Shown here: piece by piece, positions 44,437 to 54,016 of the stretch
Numbering within the stretch: the first letter of the stretch is position 1
Layout: every line of letters begins with the position of its first letter
Assembly: GCF_021650975.2 (NCBI RefSeq)
Contig: NZ_CP091285.1
Span: 930,001-994,000, forward strand
DNA from: Flavobacterium jumunjinense
GTDB taxonomy: Bacteria; Bacteroidota; Bacteroidia; Flavobacteriales; Flavobacteriaceae
Direction of reading: 5' to 3'
DNA length: 64,000 nt
Notes under the pieces: model-generated
Databases searched by the model: none
What the model saw: only the letters and a program-made list of their open reading frames with translations
What the model was told of the DNA's origin: nothing
Position numbers and translations under genes: made by a program

Positions 44437-45363
44437 TTAAACAAATCTCTGTTTCTCAACTAAATAAGTAGTAATTATTTTTTCAAAATTTTCTCCTACT
44501 GAAACAGGAACGTACTGAATTCTATATTTCAAACAAGTATTTTCTATTTCTTTAAAATAACTTTGTACTTGTTTTTCATATTCTTCTTTGATAGTATCTG
44601 CAAATAAATGAACTGTTTCCCCAGTTTCAACATCTATAAATTTCTTAGGAGAATTATCAAAATCAAAAGCCAACTCAGTCTTTTCATCATAAACATGAAA
44701 AACTACGACTTTATGTTTATTGTGCTTTAAATGCTGCAAAGCCTTGAATATTTTTTCTTCATCTCCCTTTTGAAACATATCAGTAAAAAGAACAACCATG
44801 GATCTCCTGTGAATATTCTCAGCTATTTGATGTAAAAAAGAAACAGTATCTGTAGTTTTAATATTCTTTGTCTTTTCTAGGGTACTCTCTAACTTATCTA
44901 ACAACATTCTATGATGTCGATCACTACCTTTCTCTGGCGAATAATACTCGTATTCCTCTGAATAAATACTTAACCCTACAGCGTCACGTTGTTTTTTAAG
45001 CAAATTCATTAAAACAGCAGAAGCAAGTACAGAAAAACCGATTTTACTCTTGTAAAACTCTTGATTTTGCTTTAAAACCGGATAATGCATCGAAGATGAA
45101 TTATCAATGATTAAATGACAACGTAAATTCGTTTCCTCTTCATAACGCTTTGTATAAAGTCGATCCGTTTTTGCAAACAACTTCCAATCGATATGTTTGG
45201 TACTTTCTCCTGGGTTATAAATCTTATGCTCTGCAAATTCTGCCGAAAATCCATGAAACGGACTTTTATGCATTCCAGAAATAAAACCTTCAACAACTTG
45301 ATTTGCTAAAAGCTCTAAATTTTTAAAACTCGATATTTTTTCTAATTGACTTTCAATCTTCAT
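44437..45363 (-). CDS. DUF58 domain-containing protein
   Basis: 308-residue cytosolic protein with the DUF58 signature YNPGESTKHIDWKLFAKTDRL followed by a vWA-like fold (LIIDNSSSMHYPV, VVLFTDMFQKGDEE). Members usually sit beside MoxR ATPases and vWA/BatA proteins and are thought to take part in complex assembly or envelope maintenance; those partners are not within the window. It lies 84 bp downstream of trxA, with a terminator near 45398 in between. Confidence 0.9.
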   Translation of the reverse strand: MKIESQLEKISSFKNLELLANQVVEGFISGMHKSPFHGFSAEFAEHKIYNPGESTKHIDWKLFAKTDRLYTKRYEEETNLRCHLIIDNSSSMHYPVLKQNQEFYKSKIGFSVLASAVLMNLLKKQRDAVGLSIYSEEYEYYSPEKGSDRHHRMLLDKLESTLEKTKNIKTTDTVSFLHQIAENIHRRSMVVLFTDMFQKGDEEKIFKALQHLKHNKHKVVVFHVYDEKTELAFDFDNSPKKFIDVETGETVHLFADTIKEEYEKQVQSYFKEIENTCLKYRIQYVPVSVGENFEKIITTYLVEKQRFV

Positions 45364-45397
45364 AACTCAAATATACTGAGATAAATCCTTTTAACAC

Positions 45398-45428
45398 AAA
45401 AAAAGGCCTAACATTCGTTAGACCTTTT
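45398..45428. terminator. Intrinsic terminator after trxA
   Basis: AAAAGG-C-CTAAC / GTTAG-A-CCTTTT stem with one mismatch and loop ATTC; 20 bp after the trxA stop codon. A and T flanks allow function on either strand. Confidence 0.75.
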
Positions 45429-45447
45429 ATATTTATTTTTTCAACTA

Positions 45448-45765
45448 CTATAGCAATGCATCAATTGCATCTGTATATGTTTTTTTAGGAGCCACTCCAA
45501 CTTGACGACCCACTACTTCTCCATTTTGAAAAATTAATACTGTAGGAATGTTTCTTACACCATATTTTGCAGCAAATTCTTGATTCGCATCTACATCTAC
45601 TTTACCTACAACTGCTTTACCATCATATTCTGTAGCTACCTCATCGATAACTGGCCCAACCATTCTACATGGTCCACACCAAGCTGCCCAAAAATCTACT
45701 ACTACTGGTTTATCTGATTTCAATACTACTTCATCAAAAGTAGCATCTGTTATTGCTAATGCCAT
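45448..45765 (-). CDS. trxA: Thioredoxin
   Basis: General disulfide reductase of the cytoplasm, 105 residues. Active site WCGPC in VDFWAAWCGPCRM, cis-Pro in RNIPTV, and the usual C-terminal helix. It is a complete single-domain thioredoxin with no signal peptide. Confidence 0.97.
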   Translation of the reverse strand: MALAITDATFDEVVLKSDKPVVVDFWAAWCGPCRMVGPVIDEVATEYDGKAVVGKVDVDANQEFAAKYGVRNIPTVLIFQNGEVVGRQVGVAPKKTYTDAIDALL

Positions 45766-45875
45766 ATTTTTTAATTATTTATTTTTTAATTACAACGAAC
45801 AAATTTAATCAAATATTTGAAATTGAGCACGCTGTTTAAATTAGTTTTACTTATAGAGCTATATTAAAAACTGAT

Positions 45876-46460
45876 TTATAAAGATTTTAACACAGAAAGC
45901 AACAAGTCTCCTTTTAGTCTTTTTGAATAATCTGGATTGATATATAAAAATTCTATTTCTTGATTTTCATTCACAACATACACTGTAGGAACTGGCAACC
46001 AAGTAGTATTTTTACCAACAGAATATTTCCCTAACATATCCGCATACTTCACTGGCGTTGAAAAAGCAATTCCAACTGCTTTAGAAAATTGCCCTTCACT
46101 GTCTGAAAACAATTTATATGCTAATTTATCTTTTCCTTCCGTTTCTTTTAAAAACTCAGGAGCATCTGGGCTTATAGCTACAATTTGATACCCTAGCCCA
46201 ACAATATCCGACTCTATAGCTTGCATATCTGACAATTGCGCATTACAATAAGGACACCAACCTCCACGATAAACCACAACAACCGTTTTCTTAGAAAAAA
46301 GCAAGTTCGTGTCTTCCGCTTTACCATTTAAACCAACTAATTTTACATTTGGTATTTTCTCTCCAATTAATAAAGGAGCAATGTTTTCTGGAACATCAGC
46401 AACCTGAGCATTACCTAGAAACGAAAAACTAACTAATAAAATCGCAATTATTCTCTTCAT
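45876..46460 (-). CDS. Exported AhpC/TSA-family peroxiredoxin-like protein
   Basis: 194 residues from MKRIIAILLVSFSFLGNAQ, which gives a clear signal peptide; the start eight codons upstream was rejected. The thioredoxin-fold domain has VVYRGGWCPYCNAQLSDM (Cys-Pro-Tyr-Cys) instead of the single peroxidatic Cys of classic peroxiredoxins, and the typical ISPDAPEFL and FSDSEGQFSKAVG motifs. It is probably a periplasmic thiol oxidoreductase or peroxidase. It lies 111 bp upstream of trxA. Confidence 0.85.
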   Translation of the reverse strand: MKRIIAILLVSFSFLGNAQVADVPENIAPLLIGEKIPNVKLVGLNGKAEDTNLLFSKKTVVVVYRGGWCPYCNAQLSDMQAIESDIVGLGYQIVAISPDAPEFLKETEGKDKLAYKLFSDSEGQFSKAVGIAFSTPVKYADMLGKYSVGKNTTWLPVPTVYVVNENQEIEFLYINPDYSKRLKGDLLLSVLKSL

Positions 46461-46526
46461 GTTTACTTGTATTTTTGAGAACAAATTTACTTTAACCCCT
46501 ATAAACTAAATGTTAAGTAGCTAACA

Positions 46527-49500
46527 TTAATTCAATTTAAAATTAATTTGCATGGCTTCCAATTCTTGTAGCAATTCATTTGAGATTTTTACTTTAATTT
46601 TTCTGCTTGGCATTACCAATTTAGTCACCACTTTCACTTCTTCAACTTCTGTAATTGTTGGAGCAATTTCGACCTCTTGAATAACTTCCTCCATTTCAGA
46701 TTCATCACTCACATCAATAATTTCATTTGCAACCACTTCAACCACTTGTCTTTTCACCATCTCTAATTCCATAACCTCAATAGATATTGGATTATCACCT
46801 ACTTCTCTTTTAAACAACTCAAATAAAGCCTGAATCAAGCTCTCATGTAATTCCGCAATATTAATTTGAAGAATTAACTTTTTAGCAAAAGTTGTCAACA
46901 CATCTTGCAAGTACTGAATACCAACAAACTGAATTCTAGGATCTCCTTTTTTTCCTTCTGCATTTGTCCAGCCCTCTTTTACAGACAACTTCATAAATGT
47001 GAAATTATTCTGAATTAAAAAATGTCTGTATTTTAAATATTCCTCTCCGAAGATTCTAAATTCATAACTTTCGTCATACCCTTCCAAAGTGAACATTCCC
47101 CAGCCTTTTCCATTCTTTGCTACACGATGCTCTACTCTTGTAATAATACCGCCAATACTAACACTCTTACTAACTAAACTACTTAATTCTTTCAGCTGTT
47201 CTAATTTCGTATTACAAAAATACTTCATCTCATATTTATAATCGTCAAGCGGATGACCTGAAATATAAATACCCACAACATCTTTCTCCTGAGCCAATTT
47301 CTCCATAGTATTCCACTCTTCACAAGGTGGAACAACAGGCTCTGGAATTTGAACTTCTGAAGCATCTCCAAAAAGACTTACTTGTGAAGAGTTCTCATTT
47401 TCTTGAAATTTAGCCCCATATTTTATTGCTTTCTCGTAGAATGTAATTCCATCTCCTTCATCATGAAAATATTGTGCTCTATGCGTCTCTTCAAAACAAT
47501 CAAAACCACCTGCTAAAGCTAAATTCTCAAATGCTTTTTTATTAGCAGCACGCAAATCAATACGTTTTGCTAAGTCAAATATTGATTTATAATTTCCGTC
47601 TTTTCTGTTTTCAACAATTGTATTTACTGCTCCTTCTCCAACACCTTTAATTGCACCCATTCCGAAACGAACCGCATAATTTTCATTAACCGTAAACTTA
47701 TAGAAAGATTCATTCACATCTGGCCCCAAAACATCTAATCCCATTCGTTTACATTCCTCCATAAAAAACGACACTTGTTTAATATCGTTCATATTATTAG
47801 AAAGTACCGCAGCCATATATTCTGCAGGATAATGCGCTTTTAAGTAGGCTGTTTGATAAGCAATCCATGCATAACAAGTAGAGTGGGATTTATTAAATGC
47901 ATAACTTGCGAAGGCTTCCCAGTCTTTCCAAATTTTTTCTAGAACCGTTGCGTCGTGCCCTTTAGCAGAAGCTTGTTCCACAAATTTAGGCTTCATCTTA
48001 TCTAAGACATCTTTTTGTTTTTTACCCATCGCTTTACGCAAGACATCGGCTTCACCTTTTGTAAAATCAGCCAATGACTGAGACAAAAGCATCACCTGCT
48101 CTTGATAAACCGTAATTCCGTAAGTTTCACCTAAATACTCCTCGCAAGCCTCTAAATCGTATTTTATTTCTTCTTCACCATTTTTTCTTCGAACAAAAGA
48201 AGGAATATACTCCAATGGACCAGGACGATACAAAGCATTCATTGCAATTAAATCCCCAAAAACCGTAGGTTTCAAGTCTTTCATGTACTTTTGCATTCCA
48301 GGAGACTCATATTGAAATATACCTACAGTCTCTCCTCTCTGGAACAATTCATAAGTTTTCTCATCATCTATCGGAAAACTATCTGGATCCAAGTCGATAT
48401 TTAATCGATATTTCACTAGCTTAACAGTATCCTTAATCAACGTTAGGGTCTTCAGACCCAAGAAGTCCATTTTCAACAACCCTGCACTTTCTGCAACAGA
48501 GTTATCGAATTGAGTAACATATAAATCAGAATCTTTCGCTGTCGTTACAGGTACGAAATTGGTAATATCTGAAGGGGTTATAATTACACCACAAGCATGA
48601 ATACCCGTGTTTCGCATAGATCCTTCTAATATTTTTGCCTGCTGAATTGTTTCACCTGCCAAATCTCCACCATTAGCAATAGCAATTAATTCTTTTACTT
48701 TATCAAATTCGTCGGAACGCAATGCTTTTTTAACATCATCCTCTTTTTCCGAAATAAAACGAGCCAAATTCCATTTAGAAGGCATCATTCCAGGAATTAA
48801 TTTCGCAATTCTATCGGCTTCAAACAACGGTAAATCTAACACACGTGCTGTATCACGAATTGCAGATTTGGTTGCCATCTTACCATAAGTAATAATTTGC
48901 GCTACCTGATTAGCTCCATATTTATTGATAACATAATCCATTACACGACCACGACCTTCATCATCAAAATCGATATCAATATCAGGCATAGATACACGAT
49001 CAGGATTTAAGAAACGCTCAAAAAGCAAATCATACTTAATTGGATCAATATTTGTAACTCCTAAACAATAAGCAACCGCTGAACCAGCAGCAGAACCACG
49101 ACCTGGACCAACAGAAACATCCATTTTTCGAGCTTCTGCAATAAAATCTTGAACAATTAAGAAATAACCTGGATATCCAGAGTTAGAAATTGTCAATAAC
49201 TCAAAATCTAGTCGCTCTTGAATTGAAGGAGTGATTTCTCCATATCTCTTTTTAGCACCTTCAATCGTTAAATGCCTTAAATACGCATTTTCACCTCTAA
49301 CACCTCCATCAGCCTCATCCTTTGAATCAACAAACTCTTCAGGAATATCATATTTAGGAAGTAAAACATCTCGATAAAGCGAATAAATTTCAACCTTATC
49401 TACTATTTCTTGAATATTTATAACAGCATCAGGAAGATCAGCAAAAAGTTTTTTCATCTCTTCTTGCGATTTATAATAATATTCCTGATTTGGCAAACCG

Positions 49501-51047
49501 TATCGATAACCACGACCACGACCAATTGGCGTAGCTTGTTTTTCCCCATCTTTAACACACAATAAAATATCGTGTGCATTCGCATCTTCTTTATTTACAT
49601 AATACGTATTATTAGATGCTATTAATTTTACATTATGTTTTTGAGAAAACTCAATCAATGTTTTATTAACTCGATTTTCATCTTCTTGGTTGTGTCGCAT
49701 AATTTCTAGATAGAAATCGTCCTGAAACTGCTCTTTCCACCAAATTAAGGCTTCTTCAGCTTGATGCTCACCAATGTTTAGAATTTTACTCGGAATTTCC
49801 CCGTATAAATTCCCAGAAAGCACCATTATATCTTCCTTATATTGCTCTACAATCTTTTTATCAATTCTTGGTACATAGTAAAAACCATCTGTATAAGCTA
49901 AAGATGACATCTTCGCTAAGTTGTGATACCCCTTTTTATTCTTAGCCAACAAAACAACTTGATAACCATTGTCTTTCTTTGTTTTATCTTTATGATTTTC
50001 ACAAATATTAAATTCACAACCAACAATAGGTTTTATCTCCGTGTCCGTAGGTTCTTCTCCTGCTTCAATTGCCGCTTCATTTTTTGCTTTTACTGCTTTG
50101 TTATGATTCATTACAGCACTAACAAAATGGAAAGCCCCCATCATGTTCCCAGTATCAGTCATTGCAACAGCGGGCATTTTCCATTTTGCTGTAGCAGAAA
50201 CGATAGCTGGAACACCAATAGTTGATTGCAAAACAGAAAACTGTGTGTGATTATGAAGATGCGCAAACTTAGCTTCCGAGAAATCTCTCTTATCCGATTC
50301 GGAAATTGTAGTTTGGGTATTTTCGTGTTCAATTTTTTGTAGTTTCTGTCTAATTTTATCAGAAGCTGACTTCAAATTGATATGCTTCAATCCTATAAGC
50401 TGAATTTCTTTAGGATTATTCTCTTTAAACTTAACAAAATAATCAGGTGTAACATCTAATTGCTCTTTTGTAAAAACCTGACGATTAATTAACTCTAAAA
50501 AACAACGAGTAGTTGCCTCAACATCGGCAGTAGCATTATGCGCTTCCGAAAAAGGCTTATTAAACAAATATTGATGTAACTCTGTTAATGTAGGTAATTT
50601 AAACCTTCCTCCTCTACCTCCTGGCAATTTTAATAATTCTGCAGTTACCTCGGTACAAGTGTCCAAAACAGGCATATTTGCCATGTCTGACCCCACATTC
50701 ATACGATGAAATTCACACCCCATAATGTTAACATCAAACGCTACATTTTGACCGACCACATACTTCGCTTTAGACAAAGCAATATTAAATTTTTCTAAAA
50801 CCTCTAACAAAGAAATACCTTGTTCTGCTGCTAGTTCTGTAGAAATACCATGAATACGTTCCGCATCATAAGGGATATTAAATCCTTCTGGCTTCACCAA
50901 ATAATCTTGATGCTCTACCAAATTCCCCATTTCATCATGCAATTGCCAAGCAATCTGAATACAACGCGGCCAGTTATCTGTGTCAGTTATTGGAGCGGAC
51001 CAACTACGAGGCAATCCGGTGGTTTCTGTATCAAAAATTAAGTACAT
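46527..51047 (-). CDS. dnaE: DNA polymerase III alpha subunit with fused proofreading exonuclease
   Basis: Replicative polymerase of 1506 residues. The first about 190 residues are a DEDD 3'-5' exonuclease (FDTETTGLPRSW, HNATADVEATTR) normally supplied by a separate DnaQ/epsilon. Then follow the PHP domain (FAHLHNHTQFSVL), palm and fingers with catalytic PDIDIDFDDEGRG, tandem HhH and an OB domain. The last about 200 residues are acidic and variable. The exonuclease fusion is known from flavobacterial DnaE. The opposite-strand frame at 50980 starts inside it and is not the real start of the next gene. Confidence 0.95.
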   Translation of the reverse strand: MYLIFDTETTGLPRSWSAPITDTDNWPRCIQIAWQLHDEMGNLVEHQDYLVKPEGFNIPYDAERIHGISTELAAEQGISLLEVLEKFNIALSKAKYVVGQNVAFDVNIMGCEFHRMNVGSDMANMPVLDTCTEVTAELLKLPGGRGGRFKLPTLTELHQYLFNKPFSEAHNATADVEATTRCFLELINRQVFTKEQLDVTPDYFVKFKENNPKEIQLIGLKHINLKSASDKIRQKLQKIEHENTQTTISESDKRDFSEAKFAHLHNHTQFSVLQSTIGVPAIVSATAKWKMPAVAMTDTGNMMGAFHFVSAVMNHNKAVKAKNEAAIEAGEEPTDTEIKPIVGCEFNICENHKDKTKKDNGYQVVLLAKNKKGYHNLAKMSSLAYTDGFYYVPRIDKKIVEQYKEDIMVLSGNLYGEIPSKILNIGEHQAEEALIWWKEQFQDDFYLEIMRHNQEDENRVNKTLIEFSQKHNVKLIASNNTYYVNKEDANAHDILLCVKDGEKQATPIGRGRGYRYGLPNQEYYYKSQEEMKKLFADLPDAVINIQEIVDKVEIYSLYRDVLLPKYDIPEEFVDSKDEADGGVRGENAYLRHLTIEGAKKRYGEITPSIQERLDFELLTISNSGYPGYFLIVQDFIAEARKMDVSVGPGRGSAAGSAVAYCLGVTNIDPIKYDLLFERFLNPDRVSMPDIDIDFDDEGRGRVMDYVINKYGANQVAQIITYGKMATKSAIRDTARVLDLPLFEADRIAKLIPGMMPSKWNLARFISEKEDDVKKALRSDEFDKVKELIAIANGGDLAGETIQQAKILEGSMRNTGIHACGVIITPSDITNFVPVTTAKDSDLYVTQFDNSVAESAGLLKMDFLGLKTLTLIKDTVKLVKYRLNIDLDPDSFPIDDEKTYELFQRGETVGIFQYESPGMQKYMKDLKPTVFGDLIAMNALYRPGPLEYIPSFVRRKNGEEEIKYDLEACEEYLGETYGITVYQEQVMLLSQSLADFTKGEADVLRKAMGKKQKDVLDKMKPKFVEQASAKGHDATVLEKIWKDWEAFASYAFNKSHSTCYAWIAYQTAYLKAHYPAEYMAAVLSNNMNDIKQVSFFMEECKRMGLDVLGPDVNESFYKFTVNENYAVRFGMGAIKGVGEGAVNTIVENRKDGNYKSIFDLAKRIDLRAANKKAFENLALAGGFDCFEETHRAQYFHDEGDGITFYEKAIKYGAKFQENENSSQVSLFGDASEVQIPEPVVPPCEEWNTMEKLAQEKDVVGIYISGHPLDDYKYEMKYFCNTKLEQLKELSSLVSKSVSIGGIITRVEHRVAKNGKGWGMFTLEGYDESYEFRIFGEEYLKYRHFLIQNNFTFMKLSVKEGWTNAEGKKGDPRIQFVGIQYLQDVLTTFAKKLILQINIAELHESLIQALFELFKREVGDNPISIEVMELEMVKRQVVEVVANEIIDVSDESEMEEVIQEVEIAPTITEVEEVKVVTKLVMPSRKIKVKISNELLQELEAMQINFKLN

Positions 51048-51228
51048 CTATCTAAAATTAGGTAAAAAACAAAGATACTGTTTAAAAAAATTTGACACAA
51101 TTTTAGTTGTTAACAGGAATCTGATTTTTAACATGTGTTACAGGAAAACTATAATCGATGTTAAACCGAAAATTTTAATATTATGTGCAATTATTTTTTA
51201 TTTTATTTGTGTGACAAAATTTACAAAC

Positions 51229-51477
51229 ATGAAAAAAATAATTTTTATTTGCGCTTTGAGTGTATCATTCTTAATTCAAGCCAACACAAAGGAAATTTCT
51301 GAAATCGAAGAGACAAATTTCACAATAACAAAAATTAAAGCAATTGACCCAGAGGTTGATGTATGGGCCTTTAGATGCAAATCTGGAACATATAATGTAC
51401 CCGTACCTGCAGGAACAGATTTCATGACAGTATTAGCAATGGTAAATGATTATTGCAATAGAGTCGATAATAAATAA
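51229..51477 (+). CDS. Small secreted protein of unknown function
   Basis: 82 residues. MKKIIFICALSVSFLIQANT is a signal peptide; the mature about 60 residues contain ITKIKAIDPEVDVWAFRCKS and two Cys (RCKSG, DYCNR) that could form a disulfide. A longer frame opens upstream inside dnaE on the opposite strand but would hide the signal peptide. It lies 70 bp before the triplicated GLPGLI genes on the same strand, with a hairpin between. Not recognised; no function assigned. Confidence 0.65.
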   Translation: MKKIIFICALSVSFLIQANTKEISEIEETNFTITKIKAIDPEVDVWAFRCKSGTYNVPVPAGTDFMTVLAMVNDYCNRVDNK

Positions 51478-51501
51478 GCGCTAACTAAGTCATTATTACA
51501 C

Positions 51502-51532
51502 TTCAGCTCTCTTGACTTTTAAGAGGGCTGAA
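51502..51532 (+). terminator. 12-bp hairpin between the small secreted gene and the GLPGLI operon
   Basis: TTCAGCTCTCTT / AAGAGGGCTGAA with loop GACTTTT (one G-T pair). It is followed by AATTATATTTT rather than a clean T run, so it may be a weak terminator or a leader hairpin of the next gene. Confidence 0.5.
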
Positions 51533-51546
51533 AATTATATTTTAAA

Positions 51547-52362
51547 ATGAAAAAACTTTTTATACTTCTCTTATTTAATTGCATTTGTTTTGCGCAGAAC
51601 AAACAAGGAATCGTTAATTACGGCTTCATCAAAAGTCTCTTTTATGGAAATAAATCTGAAGAAGAATTTAATGCATTGTTAAAATTTGACCCTAAACAAT
51701 CTTATTTTGTAACTGAAAAAGATTCTTTAGAAAACCCTAACCAAGAAATAGAGCAATACAAAATTATTGAAATAAAAAGAGACAACGGCCAATCTGAAAA
51801 AAAAGGAATTATAAACATATCCTCATCAACTAATGACGCTGGCAATCAGGTCTATTTCAATAGAGCAAAAGATTCTATTTGGTCATACATTAAAAACATG
51901 AAAGGCATGTATGTGGCTGAAAAAAATACTGGATTTAATTGGAAATTAGAGAAAGGACAAAAAGAAATCGGCTCATATACTTGCAACAAAGCTACAACCA
52001 CCTACAAAGGCAGAACCTATACAGCATGGTATACATTAGAAATACCACTATCTTATGGGCCTTGGAAGTTTAATGGACTCCCTGGTCTAATTCTAGAAGC
52101 ATACGATACTGAATACAAAATATATTATTTTTTCAAAAACATAGAATATCCTTTAAAAAAAGAAATAAAGATTGATTTTATAAAAGAATCAATTGAGGAA
52201 CCATTTATTAAATGGTATAGCTACAAACAGTACCTTACTGAAGCTAATTCATCATTAGAAAATGCTTACGAAACTATGCTTATAATGTTTAAAGAAAAAG
52301 GCTGGACACATAAGCCTATAATGCCAAACATAGAACAACAGAGAATAGAAATTGCAGAATAA
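51547..52362 (+). CDS. GLPGLI family protein, tandem copy 1
   Basis: 271 residues, signal peptide MKKLFILLLFNCICFAQ. Signature order: KEIGSYTCNKATTTYKG, TAWYTLEIPLSYGP, FNGLPGLILEAYDTE. The C-terminal half (YFFKNIEYPLKKEIKIDFIK) is nearly repeated in the next two genes, while the region around residues 60-110 differs most. It is the first gene of a four-gene operon ending in an outer-membrane barrel. Function unknown; the single conserved Cys before KAT is shared by all five GLPGLI proteins of the window except that copy 2 reads CHNAT. Confidence 0.92.
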   Translation: MKKLFILLLFNCICFAQNKQGIVNYGFIKSLFYGNKSEEEFNALLKFDPKQSYFVTEKDSLENPNQEIEQYKIIEIKRDNGQSEKKGIINISSSTNDAGNQVYFNRAKDSIWSYIKNMKGMYVAEKNTGFNWKLEKGQKEIGSYTCNKATTTYKGRTYTAWYTLEIPLSYGPWKFNGLPGLILEAYDTEYKIYYFFKNIEYPLKKEIKIDFIKESIEEPFIKWYSYKQYLTEANSSLENAYETMLIMFKEKGWTHKPIMPNIEQQRIEIAE

Positions 52363-52365
52363 ATC

Positions 52366-53190
52366 ATGAAACAAACAGCTATTCGAATTCTTTTTTTATT
52401 TTTCACCACTTTGTTGAACGCACAAGAAAAACAAGGCATTATCAATTATGGTTATATAAAAAGTTTACATATTGGTAATAAAAACGGAGATGAATTCAAT
52501 GCTCAATTACTATTCAACAATAATCAGTCTTACTTTGTTACCGAAAAAGACTCATTAGAAACAAACTTCAATCATAATGAACAGATTCAAACCAACCAAC
52601 TAGGAAGTGAAGAAAACAGTACTAATGAGATTAAAACAATTGGTAATTCTTCCTTTCTAACCACACACACTGGTAGTCAAGTTTTCTATGACAGGAAAAA
52701 AGACAGTATTTGGTCATTTTTAAGAAATCCTAAAAGCATGTATATAGCTGAAAAAAAACCAGGTATAAAATGGATTTTCACAAAAGAGACAAAAAAAATA
52801 GGAACACTAGTATGTCATAACGCAACAACCAACTTTAGAGGAAGGCAATACACTGTTTGGTATACTCCAGAAATACCACTACCCTATGGGCCTTGGAAAT
52901 TCACTGGTTTACCTGGATTAGTCTTAGAAGCTTATGATGCAGATTTTTTTGTTTACTTTTACTTCAAAAATATAGAGTATCCTTTAAAAAAAGAAATTAA
53001 AATTGATTTCATCAAAGAATCTCCTGATAGTGAGTTTTTAAAATGGCATACTTACGACGATTATCTTAAAATTGCTAAATTAGACATTGAATCCGATTTT
53101 GAAAAAATGCTAGTTGTAGCCAAAGACTTAGGGACTTTCACTCCGATTAAACCAGAAATGGATAAAAGATATATTGAAATTGCAGAATAA
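52366..53190 (+). CDS. GLPGLI family protein, tandem copy 2
   Basis: 274 residues, signal peptide MKQTAIRILFLFFTTLLNAQ. Signature: KKIGTLVCHNATTNFRGR, WYTPEIPLPYGPWKF, GLPGLVLEAYDADF. Shares EKQGIINYGYIKSLHIGNKN and FKNIEYPLKKEIKIDFIKE with its neighbours, so it is a tandem paralogue. It starts 3 bp after copy 1 stops. The variable middle (residues 65-110) has an Asn/Thr-rich insert. Confidence 0.92.
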   Translation: MKQTAIRILFLFFTTLLNAQEKQGIINYGYIKSLHIGNKNGDEFNAQLLFNNNQSYFVTEKDSLETNFNHNEQIQTNQLGSEENSTNEIKTIGNSSFLTTHTGSQVFYDRKKDSIWSFLRNPKSMYIAEKKPGIKWIFTKETKKIGTLVCHNATTNFRGRQYTVWYTPEIPLPYGPWKFTGLPGLVLEAYDADFFVYFYFKNIEYPLKKEIKIDFIKESPDSEFLKWHTYDDYLKIAKLDIESDFEKMLVVAKDLGTFTPIKPEMDKRYIEIAE

Positions 53191-53194
53191 AAAC

Positions 53195-54016
53195 ATGAAA
53201 CAAGCGCATTTACAATTACTGTTCTTACTACTTACATCACTATTAAATGCACAAGAAAAACAAGGGATCGTGAACTACGGCTATATTAAAAGTTTAATTT
53301 ATGGTCAAAAACAAGGTGAAGAATATAAAGCGCAATTACTTTTTGACAGCAAGCATTCTTATTTTGTTACACAAAAAGACTCATTAGAAGACTCTGAAAA
53401 CAACTTAGCTGTGCCAATCATTTCAGAAGCCAATGAAGAAGGCGGAACAAACGAATCTATAAATATCAGAGGCTCAAGGCTAATTACAAACTATGTAGGT
53501 AATCAGGTATATTTTGACAGAGAAAAAGACACCTTATGGTCTTACGTTATGGGAATGGGTAATATTTATATCAAAGAAAAAAAGCCTACTATCAATTGGA
53601 CATTTGAAAAGGACACTAAAAAAATAGGTGTTTTTACCTGTAAAAAAGCTACAGCAACATTTAAAGGAAGAGACTATACTGTTTGGTACACTACAGCAAT
53701 CCCAATTCCCTATGGTCCTTGGAAACTAAATGGATTGCCTGGACTGGTTTTAGAAGGTTACGATAGTGAATACAAAATTTACTTTTATTTTAAAAACATA
53801 GAATACCCATTAAAAAAGAAAATCAAAATCGACTTTATAAAACAAGATGTAGAAGAAAGATTTACTCAATGGTTTGGATATAAAACCTATTTAAAGCATG
53901 CAAAATATTTAATCGAAGAACAACATGAGCGATCTCTTATAATCGCAAAGAAGCACCCTAAATTCTTGCCAACAAAACAAAAAATCGAAGAATTAAGAAT
54001 TGAAATTGCAGAATAA
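53195..54016 (+). CDS. GLPGLI family protein, tandem copy 3
   Basis: 273 residues from MKQAHLQLLFLLLTSLLNAQ, 4 bp after copy 2; an open start seven codons earlier overlaps copy 2 and weakens the signal peptide. Signature: KKIGVFTCKKATATFKGR, WYTTAIPIPYGP, GLPGLVLEGYDSEY. Its stop codon touches the ATG of the barrel gene. Closest to copies 1 and 2 by eye; all three end in IEIAE or similar. Confidence 0.92.
   Translation: MKQAHLQLLFLLLTSLLNAQEKQGIVNYGYIKSLIYGQKQGEEYKAQLLFDSKHSYFVTQKDSLEDSENNLAVPIISEANEEGGTNESINIRGSRLITNYVGNQVYFDREKDTLWSYVMGMGNIYIKEKKPTINWTFEKDTKKIGVFTCKKATATFKGRDYTVWYTTAIPIPYGPWKLNGLPGLVLEGYDSEYKIYFYFKNIEYPLKKKIKIDFIKQDVEERFTQWFGYKTYLKHAKYLIEEQHERSLIIAKKHPKFLPTKQKIEELRIEIAE

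Noticed and set aside
50980..51228. Upstream start for the small secreted protein
   Set aside because: It would lie antisense in dnaE and place about 83 unlike residues before a good signal peptide.
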